Assembly (NCBI RefSeq): GCF_009380135.2
Contig: NZ_WHUT02000007.1
Span: 124,001-188,000, forward strand
DNA: 64,000 nt
Direction: 5' to 3'
Source: Fertoeibacter niger
GTDB lineage: Bacteria; Pseudomonadota; Alphaproteobacteria; Rhodobacterales; Rhodobacteraceae
Shown: positions 26,006 to 33,878 of the stretch, piece after piece
Numbering within the stretch: position 1 is the stretch's first letter
Layout: every line of letters starts with the position of its first letter
The notes under the pieces: model-generated
Databases searched by the model: none
Seen by the model: the letters and a program-made list of their open reading frames with translations, nothing else
What the model was told of the DNA's origin: nothing
Position numbers and translations under genes: made by a program

Positions 26006-27466
26006 TTAGTTCGCCGCGCGGCCCAGCGCCTCGCCCTCCACGATATCTGCGTTCTGCACAGGTTCGTCTGACACGCGCGGCGGCGGGGTGGGGGAGCCGA
26101 CGATCAGCGGCAAAAGCTCGCTTCCGGTGGCGCTGGGGCCCGCGCTTTCGGCAGGTTCGCGCCAGCTCAGCGTGTCGAAGCCCCCGCAATTGTCACAGAC
26201 CGGGCCCCATGCGGCGTGGATGTTCTGGCATTTGTCGCAACACCATTGCGGGCCGCGCGGCGCGGTCAGCGCCCGGGCCAGCCAGCCGCGCACCACTGCG
26301 TCATCGGCGCCTTCGCCGCGCTCGATCGCCGCCATGATCGCCAGCGAGCGGGCGGTCGGGTGACGGGTTGGCAGATCGCCCAGCGCGCGGCGCGCGGCGG
26401 GAAATTCCTCGGCGGCGATGTTCAGCTCGGCCAGCAGCATCCGGGTTTCGTCATGGTCGGGGTGCAGGGCGGTCAGCAGCTTGAACCGTTTCAGGCGCTG
26501 GCTGGCGGTTTCATCCGGCTCGATCTCGGCAAAGGCGGCGGCCAGATCGGGGTGGGGTCGCGCAGCCCAGGCCTTTTTCAACACGCGCGTCGCGTGTTTC
26601 GCATCGCCCTTGGCAATATAGCTGCGGGCGGCCATGGCGGCGGCAGGGATCAGGTCGGGCGACAGGCGGTTCGCCTCGATCGCGGCCTCTTGCGCCTCGA
26701 TGCTGGCGGTTTCATCCACCAGCGTCTTGGCCTCTTGCAGGGCCAGCACGGCGTCACGGCGTTGATAGACAGCCTTGGGCAATGCGCCCGATTTCAGCTT
26801 GGCCCCCAGGGTGGAACGTGCGCCCTTCCAGTCGGCCTGTTCCGATTGCAGTTGCAGCAGGATGTCCTGCGTTTCCGGGTGCCGGGGCTTCAGCGCAAAG
26901 GCCTTTTCCGCCAGTTTCAGCGCCGTCACCCGGTCGCCCTCGGCGATCTTCTGGTTCATCAGCCCGCGCACGCCGACAAAGCGGGTCTTGTCGTTGCCCA
27001 GCAGGGCCTTGTAAGCCTCGGTCGCGCGGCTGCTGTCGCCGGTCTGTTCGGCCGCCTGCGCGATCAGCAGCGTCGTCAGCTCCGGCTGGTTCAGATAGCG
27101 TTCGGCCTTGCCCGCGCGCGACAGCGCCACCCGCGCCTCACCCGAGGCCAGCGCCATCAGGCTTTCGCCCACCGCCTGATAGCCCTTGCGTTCGCGGTTG
27201 CGGTCGAAATAGCGCGAAATCGCGGTTTCATCGCCGTTCAGGAAATGCAGCAGAGCGATCAGAAAGCCCACCAGTTTCATCACGAACCACAGCGCCAGCA
27301 TCAGCAGCAGCGCCGCGATCAGCGCCTGCAACGGCCCCAGCGTGAATTCGAAATTCGCCACCGCAACGCGGATGCCCCCGCTGGTATCCAGCAGCAGGCC
27401 CGCACCCAGCGTCAGCGCACCCACCAGCACGACAAACAGCAGAACCTTGACCAAAGACCAGATCAT
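26006..27466 (-). CDS. HemY-like TPR membrane protein with C-terminal zinc ribbon
   Basis: A 486-residue protein of the HemY_N family. Two membrane helices at about residues 5-28 and 42-68 are followed by the conserved cytoplasmic-side segment (RYFDRNRERKGYQAVGESLMAL). A long row of TPR-like helical pairs runs over about residues 95-400 (for example AEKAFALKPRHPETQDIL). Near residue 410 is a rubredoxin-like ribbon, CCDKCQNIHAAW then VCDNCGG, followed by a disordered Pro-rich tail. HemY-type proteins are linked genetically to heme synthesis, but their biochemical role is unclear. It follows the mitofilin-like gene by 10 bases and forms an operon with hemD, a common alphaproteobacterial arrangement. 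ATG 27466 is chosen because the helix starts there. Confidence 0.85.
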   Translation of the reverse strand: MIWSLVKVLLFVVLVGALTLGAGLLLDTSGGIRVAVANFEFTLGPLQALIAALLLMLALWFVMKLVGFLIALLHFLNGDETAISRYFDRNRERKGYQAVGESLMALASGEARVALSRAGKAERYLNQPELTTLLIAQAAEQTGDSSRATEAYKALLGNDKTRFVGVRGLMNQKIAEGDRVTALKLAEKAFALKPRHPETQDILLQLQSEQADWKGARSTLGAKLKSGALPKAVYQRRDAVLALQEAKTLVDETASIEAQEAAIEANRLSPDLIPAAAMAARSYIAKGDAKHATRVLKKAWAARPHPDLAAAFAEIEPDETASQRLKRFKLLTALHPDHDETRMLLAELNIAAEEFPAARRALGDLPTRHPTARSLAIMAAIERGEGADDAVVRGWLARALTAPRGPQWCCDKCQNIHAAWGPVCDNCGGFDTLSWREPAESAGPSATGSELLPLIVGSPTPPPRVSDEPVQNADIVEGEALGRAAN

Positions 27467-27476
27467 GCCGCGCCCC

Positions 27477-28751
27477 TCACATGGTTTCGGCGGCGGTGGC
27501 GAGGCTCGCCACGGCTGCGGTTGCGTCGATGCGGCGCTGTGCCTCGGCGGTCCACTCGGCCATGGCGGCCTGGCCATCGGGCGGCAGGGCGGCCAGTTCC
27601 TGCAAGGCCAGCGGCAGATCCTCGGCGACAAGCGCCGCTTCGGCGCGCGACAGGATGGCGTCGGGGTCGGCACCCTCACGCGGGGCAAGGGACCGCGCAC
27701 CGGTCTGGCTGCGCAGGAAAGACCCCAGGCGTTCGGTCAGGCTGTCGCCCATGTCGGCGCGCAACGACGCCTCCAAGGCGGCGCGGGCCGCGTCGGGATA
27801 GGCCGATTGCAGGATGGCCATGGTGGGCAGGCCACCCTCGGCACCCTCGGCCAGAATGGGTGGCACCTCCAGCCCGGCGGCGGTCAGATCGGCCAGCGGG
27901 TCGGCAAAGCCTGCGCCACTGTCCAGCGCCGCCTGCACGCGGGCAACGGCAGCGGCAGTGGTCGCGGCCAACGCCAAAGCCTCGGCCTCGGCTGTCAGGG
28001 TGGCGGCCTGCGCCTCGGCTTCGGCCAGACGCGCCTCGGCGGCCTTGGCGGCAGCCTCGACATCGCTGACCAGTGCGGCACCGGCACCTTTCTGCGCTTC
28101 AAGCTCCGCGCGCAGGGCGGCAAGATCGGCCTCGTAATTCGACAGGGCCGCAGATGATGCGCCGCCCTCGCCTGCGGGGCGGTTTTCCAGCGCGGTCAGG
28201 CGGTCCTCCAGCGCTGCAAGGCGGGGGTCCAGCGCGGCGACGGCATCGGATGCGGCGGTGGCCGCAGCCCCGGCAGCCTCGGCTTCGGTTCTGATCGGCG
28301 CAAGCGCATCATCCCCGATGCCTTCGGGGCGGGCGGCCAAGGCCTCGATCCGGGTCTTGAGGTCTGCCGTTTCCGTCGCCTGCGCGGCCAATGCGGCCTC
28401 AAGCTCGGCCGTGCTGCCGATAGGCCAGCCGTTCGGCACCACCTGCGCCAGACCAAAGCCCAAACCGGCCGCAATCACGCCCCCGGCCAGCAAGGCGGCA
28501 AAGCCACCGCGCTTTTGCGGGGCTGCGGCCACGGGCGATTCGGCCTGCCGCGGGGCCAGGCTGGGTTCGGCAGCGGATTCGGGCGGCGACGCGGGCGGCA
28601 GGGTGGCCATGATTTCGGCCTCATCTGGCCCTGCGCGCCACAGATCACGCTCGGGCTCGGGCAGAATGACCGGATCGGGCGCGGAATCCGGCGTATCCGC
28701 GGCAACGGGAACGGTCGCATCCTCGGTCGGGCGGGGGTCGGTGTCTGCCAT
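27477..28751 (-). CDS. Mitofilin-like inner-membrane protein
   Basis: A 424-residue protein. An acidic, Pro-rich N-terminal cytoplasmic region of about 85 residues is followed by one membrane helix (GGFAALLAGGVIAAGLGFGLA) at about 86-108. Next comes a long Ala/Glu/Leu-rich coiled coil over about 115-270, then a helical C-terminal domain (about 290-420) with LPLALQELAALPPDGQAAMAEW. This is the layout of bacterial COG4223 proteins related to mitofilin/Mic60, encoded between hemD and hemY in alphaproteobacteria. The family is thought to shape membranes or scaffold envelope contacts. ATG 28751 has AAGG upstream; an earlier in-frame start is nine codons away. Confidence 0.82.
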   Translation of the reverse strand: MADTDPRPTEDATVPVAADTPDSAPDPVILPEPERDLWRAGPDEAEIMATLPPASPPESAAEPSLAPRQAESPVAAAPQKRGGFAALLAGGVIAAGLGFGLAQVVPNGWPIGSTAELEAALAAQATETADLKTRIEALAARPEGIGDDALAPIRTEAEAAGAAATAASDAVAALDPRLAALEDRLTALENRPAGEGGASSAALSNYEADLAALRAELEAQKGAGAALVSDVEAAAKAAEARLAEAEAQAATLTAEAEALALAATTAAAVARVQAALDSGAGFADPLADLTAAGLEVPPILAEGAEGGLPTMAILQSAYPDAARAALEASLRADMGDSLTERLGSFLRSQTGARSLAPREGADPDAILSRAEAALVAEDLPLALQELAALPPDGQAAMAEWTAEAQRRIDATAAVASLATAAETM

Positions 28752-28821
28752 GGCCTTGCCTTTCGTCACTGTCCGCATCCTGACCGGAGCATGTTTAGCC
28801 TATCCGCTGCGGCGATGCGTC

Positions 28822-29562
28822 TCAAGCATGCGGCGCTGCGGCAATCAGCGCCGCCACCGCTTCTGCCATGGCGGCGGCATCGGGGGCGGCGGAAATCCGC
28901 AACCGGGTGGAAAGTTGCTGCGGCACAGCATCGGCCACCGCCGGGCTGAACGCCACAACCCACAACGGGGCAAGCGGGGTGATGGTTCCTGCCGCTGCGG
29001 CAAAAAGCGCCGCCGTGCGCGGGGAAAACAGCGGCACCACCACAGGCGCCGGGCCATGCAGCAGGGCCATCGCACCGGGCGTCAGGCCTTGTGGCCGCTG
29101 CGCATAGACCGTGACGGCTGTGGTGGAAATGCCCGCCCCGGTCAGCCGCGCCGCCAGATTGCCCCGCGTGTCCTGCCCACAAAGGTGCAGAAGCGGCCCC
29201 TTGCCGCCCGCCGCAACAATCGCTGTCAGCAGGGCCGCCGCATCGCCGCTGGCCGAACGTGCCGCCAGCCCCGCCGCCCGCGCGACCCGTGCCGTCTGAT
29301 CACCCACGCACCAGACCGGCAGGCCGGCCAGACTGGCAGCGGCAGGCAGGCGCAAGAACCCCGCCACCCCGGTTTCCGAGGTGAAGACCAGTCCCGTCAC
29401 AGGCGCGGCGGGCAGCGGCGTGGCCAGAAACTCCGGGGCCAGCAAGGGCGATGTGACGATGGCCAGTTCCCCCATCCGCGCACGCAGCAGCGCCGCAAAC
29501 CGGTCGGCCTGCGCTGCGGGCCGGGTCAGCAGGATGGGGGGGACATGGGATTGTCGGGCCAT
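28822..29562 (-). CDS. hemD: Uroporphyrinogen-III synthase
   Basis: A 246-residue HemD-like protein that closes and isomerises hydroxymethylbilane to uroporphyrinogen III for heme and related tetrapyrroles. This family is weakly conserved. The supporting signs are the opening [17 protein letters not shown], the [14 protein letters not shown] segment, and VTVYAQRP before the second half. Length and position also fit, followed by mitofilin-like and hemY genes and divergent from tsaD. ATG 29562 is chosen to match the family start; an upstream start would run into the tsaD promoter. The divergent spacing to tsaD is 46 bases. Confidence 0.82.
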   Translation of the reverse strand: MARQSHVPPILLTRPAAQADRFAALLRARMGELAIVTSPLLAPEFLATPLPAAPVTGLVFTSETGVAGFLRLPAAASLAGLPVWCVGDQTARVARAAGLAARSASGDAAALLTAIVAAGGKGPLLHLCGQDTRGNLAARLTGAGISTTAVTVYAQRPQGLTPGAMALLHGPAPVVVPLFSPRTAALFAAAAGTITPLAPLWVVAFSPAVADAVPQQLSTRLRISAAPDAAAMAEAVAALIAAAPHA

Positions 29563-29608
29563 GGTTCCGGTGTTACCTGCGGGGAACCCTTCTGGCAACC
29601 GGCGGCCC

Positions 29609-30706
29609 ATGCAGAACAGGCTAACCTTTCTTGGCATTGAAAGCAGCTGTGACGATACGGCTGCGGCGGTCGTGCGCCATGTGCCGGGCGGGCGGGCCGA
29701 AATATTGTCATCCGTGGTGGATGGGCAGACGGCGCTGCACGCGCCCTTTGGCGGCGTGGTGCCGGAAATTGCCGCACGCGCCCATGCCGAACGGCTGGAT
29801 CATTGCGTCGAGGCGGCTTTGGCCGGGGCGGGGCTGACATTGGCCGATCTGGATGGCGTGGCGGTGACGGCGGGGCCGGGGCTGATCGGCGGCGTGCTGT
29901 CAGGTGTGATGTGTGCCAAGGGGATTGCGGCGGCCACGGGCCTGCCGCTGGTGGGCGTGAACCATCTGGCGGGCCATGCGCTGACCCCGCGCCTGACCGA
30001 CGGGTTGGAATTTCCCTATCTGATGCTGCTGGTCTCGGGCGGCCATTGCCAGCTTCTGATCGCGCGCGGGGCTGAAGATTTCACCCGGCTGGGCGGCTCG
30101 ATCGACGATGCACCGGGCGAGGCGTTTGACAAGACCGCGAAACTGCTGGGCCTGCGCCAGCCCGGCGGGCCGGAGGTGGAGGCCGAGGCACGGCAGGGCG
30201 ACCCCCGGCGTTTCGCCTTTCCCCGCCCGCTGCTGGACAGGCCGGGCTGCGACATGAGCTTTTCCGGCCTGAAAACCGCCGTGCTGCGGGCGCGTGATGG
30301 GCTGATCGCAGCGCAGGGCGGGTTGCTGCGGCAGGACCGCGCCGATCTGTGCGCCGGGTTTCAAGAGGCTGTGGCGGCCGTGCTGGCCGAAAAGACCCGC
30401 CGGGCGCTGGCAGTTTACAGCGCCGATGCACCGGTTGCCCCCGCCTTTGCCGTGGCGGGCGGCGTAGCGGCTAACAGCCGTATCAGGGAGGCGCTGGAAA
30501 CTGTTTGCGCCGGGGCGGGCGTGCGTTTTCTGGCGCCGCCGCTGCGGCTTTGCACCGACAACGCGGCGATGATCGCCTGGGCGGGGATCGAACGGTTTCG
30601 TCTGGGCCTGCGCGACGGGATGGATCTGGCCGCCCGCCCGCGCTGGCCGCTGGACCAGACCAGCGCGCCCCTGCTGGGCTTTGGCAAGAAGGGGGCCAAG
30701 GCATGA
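29609..30706 (+). CDS. tsaD: tRNA N6-threonylcarbamoyladenosine synthesis protein TsaD
   Basis: A 365-residue Kae1/TsaD ATPase-fold protein that transfers the threonylcarbamoyl group to A37 of ANN-reading tRNAs. It opens with the family signature [16 protein letters not shown]. The metal-binding HLAGH, the [10 protein letters not shown] phosphate loop and [13 protein letters not shown] are present. A C-terminal [16 protein letters not shown] is also as expected. Its partner TsaE is encoded about 13 kb away. The start at 29609 directly precedes the conserved first strand. The stop overlaps the gpsA ATG (ATGA). Confidence 0.95.
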   Translation: MQNRLTFLGIESSCDDTAAAVVRHVPGGRAEILSSVVDGQTALHAPFGGVVPEIAARAHAERLDHCVEAALAGAGLTLADLDGVAVTAGPGLIGGVLSGVMCAKGIAAATGLPLVGVNHLAGHALTPRLTDGLEFPYLMLLVSGGHCQLLIARGAEDFTRLGGSIDDAPGEAFDKTAKLLGLRQPGGPEVEAEARQGDPRRFAFPRPLLDRPGCDMSFSGLKTAVLRARDGLIAAQGGLLRQDRADLCAGFQEAVAAVLAEKTRRALAVYSADAPVAPAFAVAGGVAANSRIREALETVCAGAGVRFLAPPLRLCTDNAAMIAWAGIERFRLGLRDGMDLAARPRWPLDQTSAPLLGFGKKGAKA

Positions 30707-31626
30707 TCGGCATTCTGGGCGCGGGGGCATTCGGCACGGCGCTGGCGGTGGCCTTGGGCCGCGAAGGGCCGGTGATGTTGTGGGGCCGCAGCGGTGCGGG
30801 GGCGCGGCTGCCGGGGGTCGTGCTGCCGGAAAACGTCACCGTGACGGCAAATTGCGCAGATCTGGCGCGCGCCCAAACCGTGCTGCTGGCGGTGCCCGCG
30901 CAGGCGCTGGCCGGGGTTCTGGCCACGCATGGCTGGCTGAACGGGCGGGCGTTGGTCGCCTGCTGCAAGGGGGTGGATCTGGCCAGCGGGCTGGGCCCCA
31001 CCGGGCTGATCGCCCGCGCCTGCCCCGCGGCCATACCCGCCATCCTGACCGGCCCCAGCTTTGCCACCGACATCGCGCGCGGCCTGCCCACGGCACTGAC
31101 GCTGGCCTGTGCCGATGATGCGGCGGGGGCGGCGTTGCAGCAGCAGCTTTCCACCGCCGCGCTGCGGCTTTACCGCACCACCGACGTGACGGGGGCCGAA
31201 CTGGGTGGCGCGCTGAAGAACGTGGTGGCGATTGCGGCGGGCGTGGTGATCGGCGCGGGTCTGGGCGATTCGGCCCGGGCCGCCCTGATGACGCGCGGCT
31301 ATGCCGAGATGGTGCGGCTGGCGCAGGCCCTGGGTGCGCAGGCGGAAACTCTGGCCGGTCTGTCGGGTTTTGGTGATCTGGTGCTGACCTGCACATCGGA
31401 CCAGTCGCGCAATTTCCGCTATGGCCGCGCGCTGGGGGCGGGCGAGCCGTTTGACACGGCCATCACCGTCGAAGGCGTGGCCACCGCAAGGGCCGTGACG
31501 GCGCTTGCCGCCCGCCATGACATCGACATGCCGCTGGCCGTGATGGTTGCGGCGCTGACCCTTGGTCAGATAACCTTGCCCGAGGCCATTCAGGCCCTGC
31601 TTTCCCGCCCCTTGAAACAGGAATAG
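30703..31626 (+). CDS. gpsA: Glycerol-3-phosphate dehydrogenase [NAD(P)+]
   Basis: A 307-residue GpsA that reduces dihydroxyacetone phosphate to sn-glycerol 3-phosphate for phospholipid synthesis. The NAD(P) fold opens with [37 protein letters not shown] and the catalytic Lys of [15 protein letters not shown] (near residue 173) are all present. [11 protein letters not shown] is a further family landmark. The ATG overlaps the tsaD stop, so the genes are coupled. It is slightly shorter than E. coli GpsA but complete. Confidence 0.94.
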   Translation: MIGILGAGAFGTALAVALGREGPVMLWGRSGAGARLPGVVLPENVTVTANCADLARAQTVLLAVPAQALAGVLATHGWLNGRALVACCKGVDLASGLGPTGLIARACPAAIPAILTGPSFATDIARGLPTALTLACADDAAGAALQQQLSTAALRLYRTTDVTGAELGGALKNVVAIAAGVVIGAGLGDSARAALMTRGYAEMVRLAQALGAQAETLAGLSGFGDLVLTCTSDQSRNFRYGRALGAGEPFDTAITVEGVATARAVTALAARHDIDMPLAVMVAALTLGQITLPEAIQALLSRPLKQE

Positions 31627-31902
31627 ATGATGCGCGTTGCCCTTTTCTGCCATGACAAACCGGATAGCCTGCCGGTCCGCCTTGAAAACCGCGCGGCGCA
31701 TCTGGCGCATATTGAATCGTCGGGCGTGGTGGAAATGGCCGGGCCGCTGCTGGACGCCGCCGGGCAGATGTGCGGATCTTTGGTCGTGCTGATGGTGGAT
31801 GATCTGGCGCAGGCGCAGGCGTGGGCGGCGGCTGATCCCTATGCCAAGGCCGGGCTGTTCGCCTCTGTCACCGTCATCGAATGGAAAAAGGTGATCGGCT
31901 GA
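31627..31902 (+). CDS. YciI-family protein
   Basis: A 91-residue protein of the YciI/YCII domain, a small ferredoxin-like fold. The conserved His-Asp pair appears as RAAHLAHIES and DPYAKAGLF, and the usual closing strand is TVIEWKKV. The ATG follows the gpsA stop with no gap, and its stop overlaps the next ATG, so it belongs to the tsaD-gpsA operon. The biochemical role of stand-alone YciI proteins is not well defined; some relatives are dehydrochlorinase-like. Confidence 0.85.
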   Translation: MMRVALFCHDKPDSLPVRLENRAAHLAHIESSGVVEMAGPLLDAAGQMCGSLVVLMVDDLAQAQAWAAADPYAKAGLFASVTVIEWKKVIG

Positions 31903-32315
31903 TGCCCTACTGGCTGTTCAAATCGGAACCCGACACCTGGAGCTGGGATGACCAGGTGGCCAAGGGTGCCGCAGGCGAGGAATGGCATGGCGTGCGCAAC
32001 TATCAGGCACGCAACAACATGCGCGCGATGCAGGTGGGCGATCTGGGGTTCTTCTACCATTCCAACATCGGCAAGGAAGTGGTGGGCATCGTCGAGGTCA
32101 GCCAGACCAGCGCACCCGACAGCACGACCGACGATCCGCGCTGGGATTGCGTGCATATCCGCGCCGTGCGCCCCCTGCTGCATCCGGTGACGCTGGACAC
32201 CTGCAAGACCGATCCCCGGTTGTCGGGCATGGTTCTGGTGAACAATTCCCGCTTGTCGGTGCAGCCGGTCAGCGCGGATGAATGGCAGGTGATCTGTGCC
32301 CTGGGCGGGTTGTGA
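31902..32315 (+). CDS. EVE-domain protein
   Basis: A 137-residue EVE domain, a PUA-like fold thought to read modified bases in DNA or RNA. Landmarks are MPYWLFKSEPDTWSWDD at the start, GVRNYQARNNMRAM, the aromatic-cage region DLGFFYHSN, and the closing VQPVSADEWQVI. It begins on the TGATG overlap with the YciI gene and closes the operon that contains tsaD. A link to tRNA threonylcarbamoylation or another modified base is plausible but not shown. Confidence 0.9.
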   Translation: MPYWLFKSEPDTWSWDDQVAKGAAGEEWHGVRNYQARNNMRAMQVGDLGFFYHSNIGKEVVGIVEVSQTSAPDSTTDDPRWDCVHIRAVRPLLHPVTLDTCKTDPRLSGMVLVNNSRLSVQPVSADEWQVICALGGL

Positions 32316-32516
32316 TCAGCGCCGCCTGCGGGCAAGCATGGCGCCGATGATGCCGCCGATCACCGCTCCGACGGGCGTATAGAAGAACGCCACGCCCATC
32401 GCATAGGCCCCTTCGCGCTGCGATATGTCAAACACATCGCCCGCGAGGATGCCAAGTGTCATCGTGGTCACGCCACCGACAACAAGACCCAGCAGAAAAC
32501 CGACCAGCATCCGCAT
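32316..32516 (-). CDS. Small glycine-rich two-helix membrane protein
   Basis: A 66-residue protein with two hydrophobic helices, about residues 4-24 (LVGFLLGLVVGGVTTMTLGI) and 40-62 (FFYTPVGAVIGGIIGAML). Both carry Gly-zipper-like spacing, and the protein ends in an ARRRR tail. Its stop is immediately next to the stop of the EVE gene on the other strand. ATG 32516 and ATG 32510 are both possible. Codon use looks genuine, but no family is recognised. Gly-zipper proteins of this size are often envelope-stress or pore-like, which is only a loose analogy. Confidence 0.55.
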   Translation of the reverse strand: MRMLVGFLLGLVVGGVTTMTLGILAGDVFDISQREGAYAMGVAFFYTPVGAVIGGIIGAMLARRRR

Positions 32517-32627
32517 GGCGAAACCCCCGTTTTCGGCCAGTGTGCCCGTGCTTTTGTTGGCGATAAAGCCCTTTGTCCAGACGCACGGCACCGCTATGCT
32601 GATGCCATCGGCAGCAGGGGGGCAGAG

Positions 32628-33023
32628 ATGGGGTTTCTGGCGGTTCTGGTGGCGGCTGTGGCGGGTTTTGCCGTGGGCGCGGTCTGGTATATGACATTGT
32701 CCGCGCCGTGGATCGCGGCCTCGGGCGTGCGGCTGGGGCCCGACGGCCGACCAGCGAAGGCCGAGGGCGTGTCGCCGATGATCATTGGTTTTGTGGCGAT
32801 GGTCGTGGTGGCGGGGATGATGCGGCATGTCTTTGCCATGTCGGCTATCGACACGGTGTTTGAGGGGCTGACCTCGGGCCTCGGGATCGGGGCGTTCTTC
32901 ATCACGCCATGGCTGGCGATGTGCTATGGCTTTGCGGGCCGCCCGGCACGGCTGGCGATGATTGATGGCGGCTATGCGGTGGCGGGCTGCGGAGTTATCG
33001 GGCTGGTGCTGGCCTTGTTCTGA
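32628..33023 (+). CDS. DUF1761-family membrane protein
   Basis: A 131-residue integral membrane protein with four predicted helices. It opens with FLAVLVAAVAGFAVGAVWYM, and WYxxL..PW after the first helix is the DUF1761 hallmark. The second and third helices flank an amphipathic loop and the C-terminal helix ends in GVIGLVLALF. No catalytic residues are evident and no function is known for the family. It stands alone, divergent from the 66-residue membrane protein across about 110 bases. An 8-bp inverted repeat overlaps its stop codon at 33020-33042. Confidence 0.8.
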   Translation: MGFLAVLVAAVAGFAVGAVWYMTLSAPWIAASGVRLGPDGRPAKAEGVSPMIIGFVAMVVVAGMMRHVFAMSAIDTVFEGLTSGLGIGAFFITPWLAMCYGFAGRPARLAMIDGGYAVAGCGVIGLVLALF

Positions 33024-33042
33024 ACCGGGCGGCGCGGTTCAG
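33020..33042 (+). terminator. Weak hairpin at the end of the DUF1761 gene
   Basis: CTGAACCG at 33020-33027 pairs perfectly with CGGTTCAG at 33035-33042 around a seven-base loop. It includes the stop codon and has no following T-run, so it may be a Rho-dependent or mRNA-end structure. Confidence 0.35.
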
Positions 33043-33066
33043 CGCCCATGCGCATCGGGCCGGGGC

Positions 33067-33172
33067 AAAAAAATGGAGGGCCCCGACCCACACCGAGACC
33101 CTCCACCCACCCCACGTGCTCCCCAACGGCACCACACGTGTTCTGAAACGGTCCCGGGCGTCCTGCCCTGAT
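33067..33172 (-). ncRNA. Candidate small RNA, about 105 nt
   Basis: The 326 bases between the DUF1761 and DUF2853 genes hold no plausible protein gene. Read on the minus strand they have a promoter-like pair ahead of position 33172 and then three hairpins. The first is GGGC-5-GCCC (33156-33168). The second pairs two CACGTG copies (33113-33118 and 33135-33140). The third is GGAGGG/CCCTCC (33075-33080 with 33099-33104). Seven T's on the RNA-like strand (33067-33073) follow the last hairpin, making a convincing intrinsic terminator. It does not fit SRP RNA, 6S RNA or tmRNA by eye. Start and end are estimates, and its targets are unknown. Confidence 0.55.
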
Positions 33173-33178
33173 GATCGG

Positions 33179-33207
33179 AACATAGGCGCAATCGGTGCCT
33201 GCGCCAA
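33179..33207 (-). promoter_or_regulatory. Promoter of the candidate small RNA
   Basis: On the minus strand, TTGGCG (33202-33207) and TATGTT (33179-33184) are separated by 17 bases, a good fit to a housekeeping -35/-10 pair. Transcription would start near 33172. Confidence 0.5.
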
Positions 33208-33349
33208 ACCCCAAGCCCATGGCATTTTATTAAACATCAGCCCCAAAGACCGGGAGGTCTTCAGGGCTTGCTGCCGGTTTTCTGTGATGCAGGGATTTGC
33301 GGCGGATCATGCCGGCAGGACCAACGACAACCGCACCCGCCGATGCGGT

Positions 33350-33691
33350 TCAGGCGTAAACCGCTTCTTTGCCGAAATGCTTCACCAGCATGTAATAGAT
33401 CACGGCACGATATTTGTTGCGATCGGATTTGCCATAGGTCTCGATCACCGCGTTGATCGCCGCCATCAGGTCGGGGCCATCATCAAGCCCCAGTTTCTTG
33501 ACGAGGAAGTTGTTTTTCACCGTCTCAAGCTCGGACTGGTCGCTGGATGCGACGGTTTCGCTGTCGGCGTTGTAGATCGCCGGGCCACAGCCGATCGTCA
33601 CCTTGGTCAGCAAGGCCATGTCGGGGTCGATCTTGCACTTGTCGCGCAGGGCCTCGGCATATTTGGCGATCAGATCGTCACGTTTGCTCAT
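33350..33691 (-). CDS. DUF2853-family protein
   Basis: A 113-residue acidic helical protein, starting MSKRDDLIAKYAEALRDKC and containing TIGCGPAIYNADSETVA and GKSDRNKYRAVIYYMLV. These stretches match the conserved blocks of DUF2853. There is no signal peptide or membrane helix, so it is likely cytoplasmic. AGGAG precedes the ATG by eight bases. The function of the family is unknown. It lies downstream of ahcY on the same strand but about 180 bases away, so it is probably a separate unit. Confidence 0.82.
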   Translation of the reverse strand: MSKRDDLIAKYAEALRDKCKIDPDMALLTKVTIGCGPAIYNADSETVASSDQSELETVKNNFLVKKLGLDDGPDLMAAINAVIETYGKSDRNKYRAVIYYMLVKHFGKEAVYA

Positions 33692-33850
33692 GTCGTCTCT
33701 CCTCGTTCCTGTCGGTTCATCATTGCCGCGGGTCCGGCGCATTGGCCGGGCGGGATGCAGGAAGCCTAGGCGAAAGCCGGAGAGCGGCAAAGGGGAAATC
33801 CGGCTGCCGTTCCCCGTGACGGCAGCCGGGCGGAGCTTTGCCGATCAGGT

Positions 33851-33878
33851 GCGCCCGATCAGTAGCGCCCGATCAGTA
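33851..33878. repeat. 14-bp tandem duplication at the ahcY stop
   Basis: GCGCCCGATCAGTA occurs twice in direct tandem (33851-33864 and 33865-33878). The second copy contains the last codon and stop of ahcY, so the duplication lies just behind the reading frame and leaves the protein intact. Confidence 0.85.

Noticed and set aside
33067-33172. SRP RNA, 6S RNA or tmRNA as identity of the candidate small RNA
   Set aside because: The GGAAGCAGC-type SRP loop, the long 6S bulge and a tRNA-like end are all absent. It stays unnamed.
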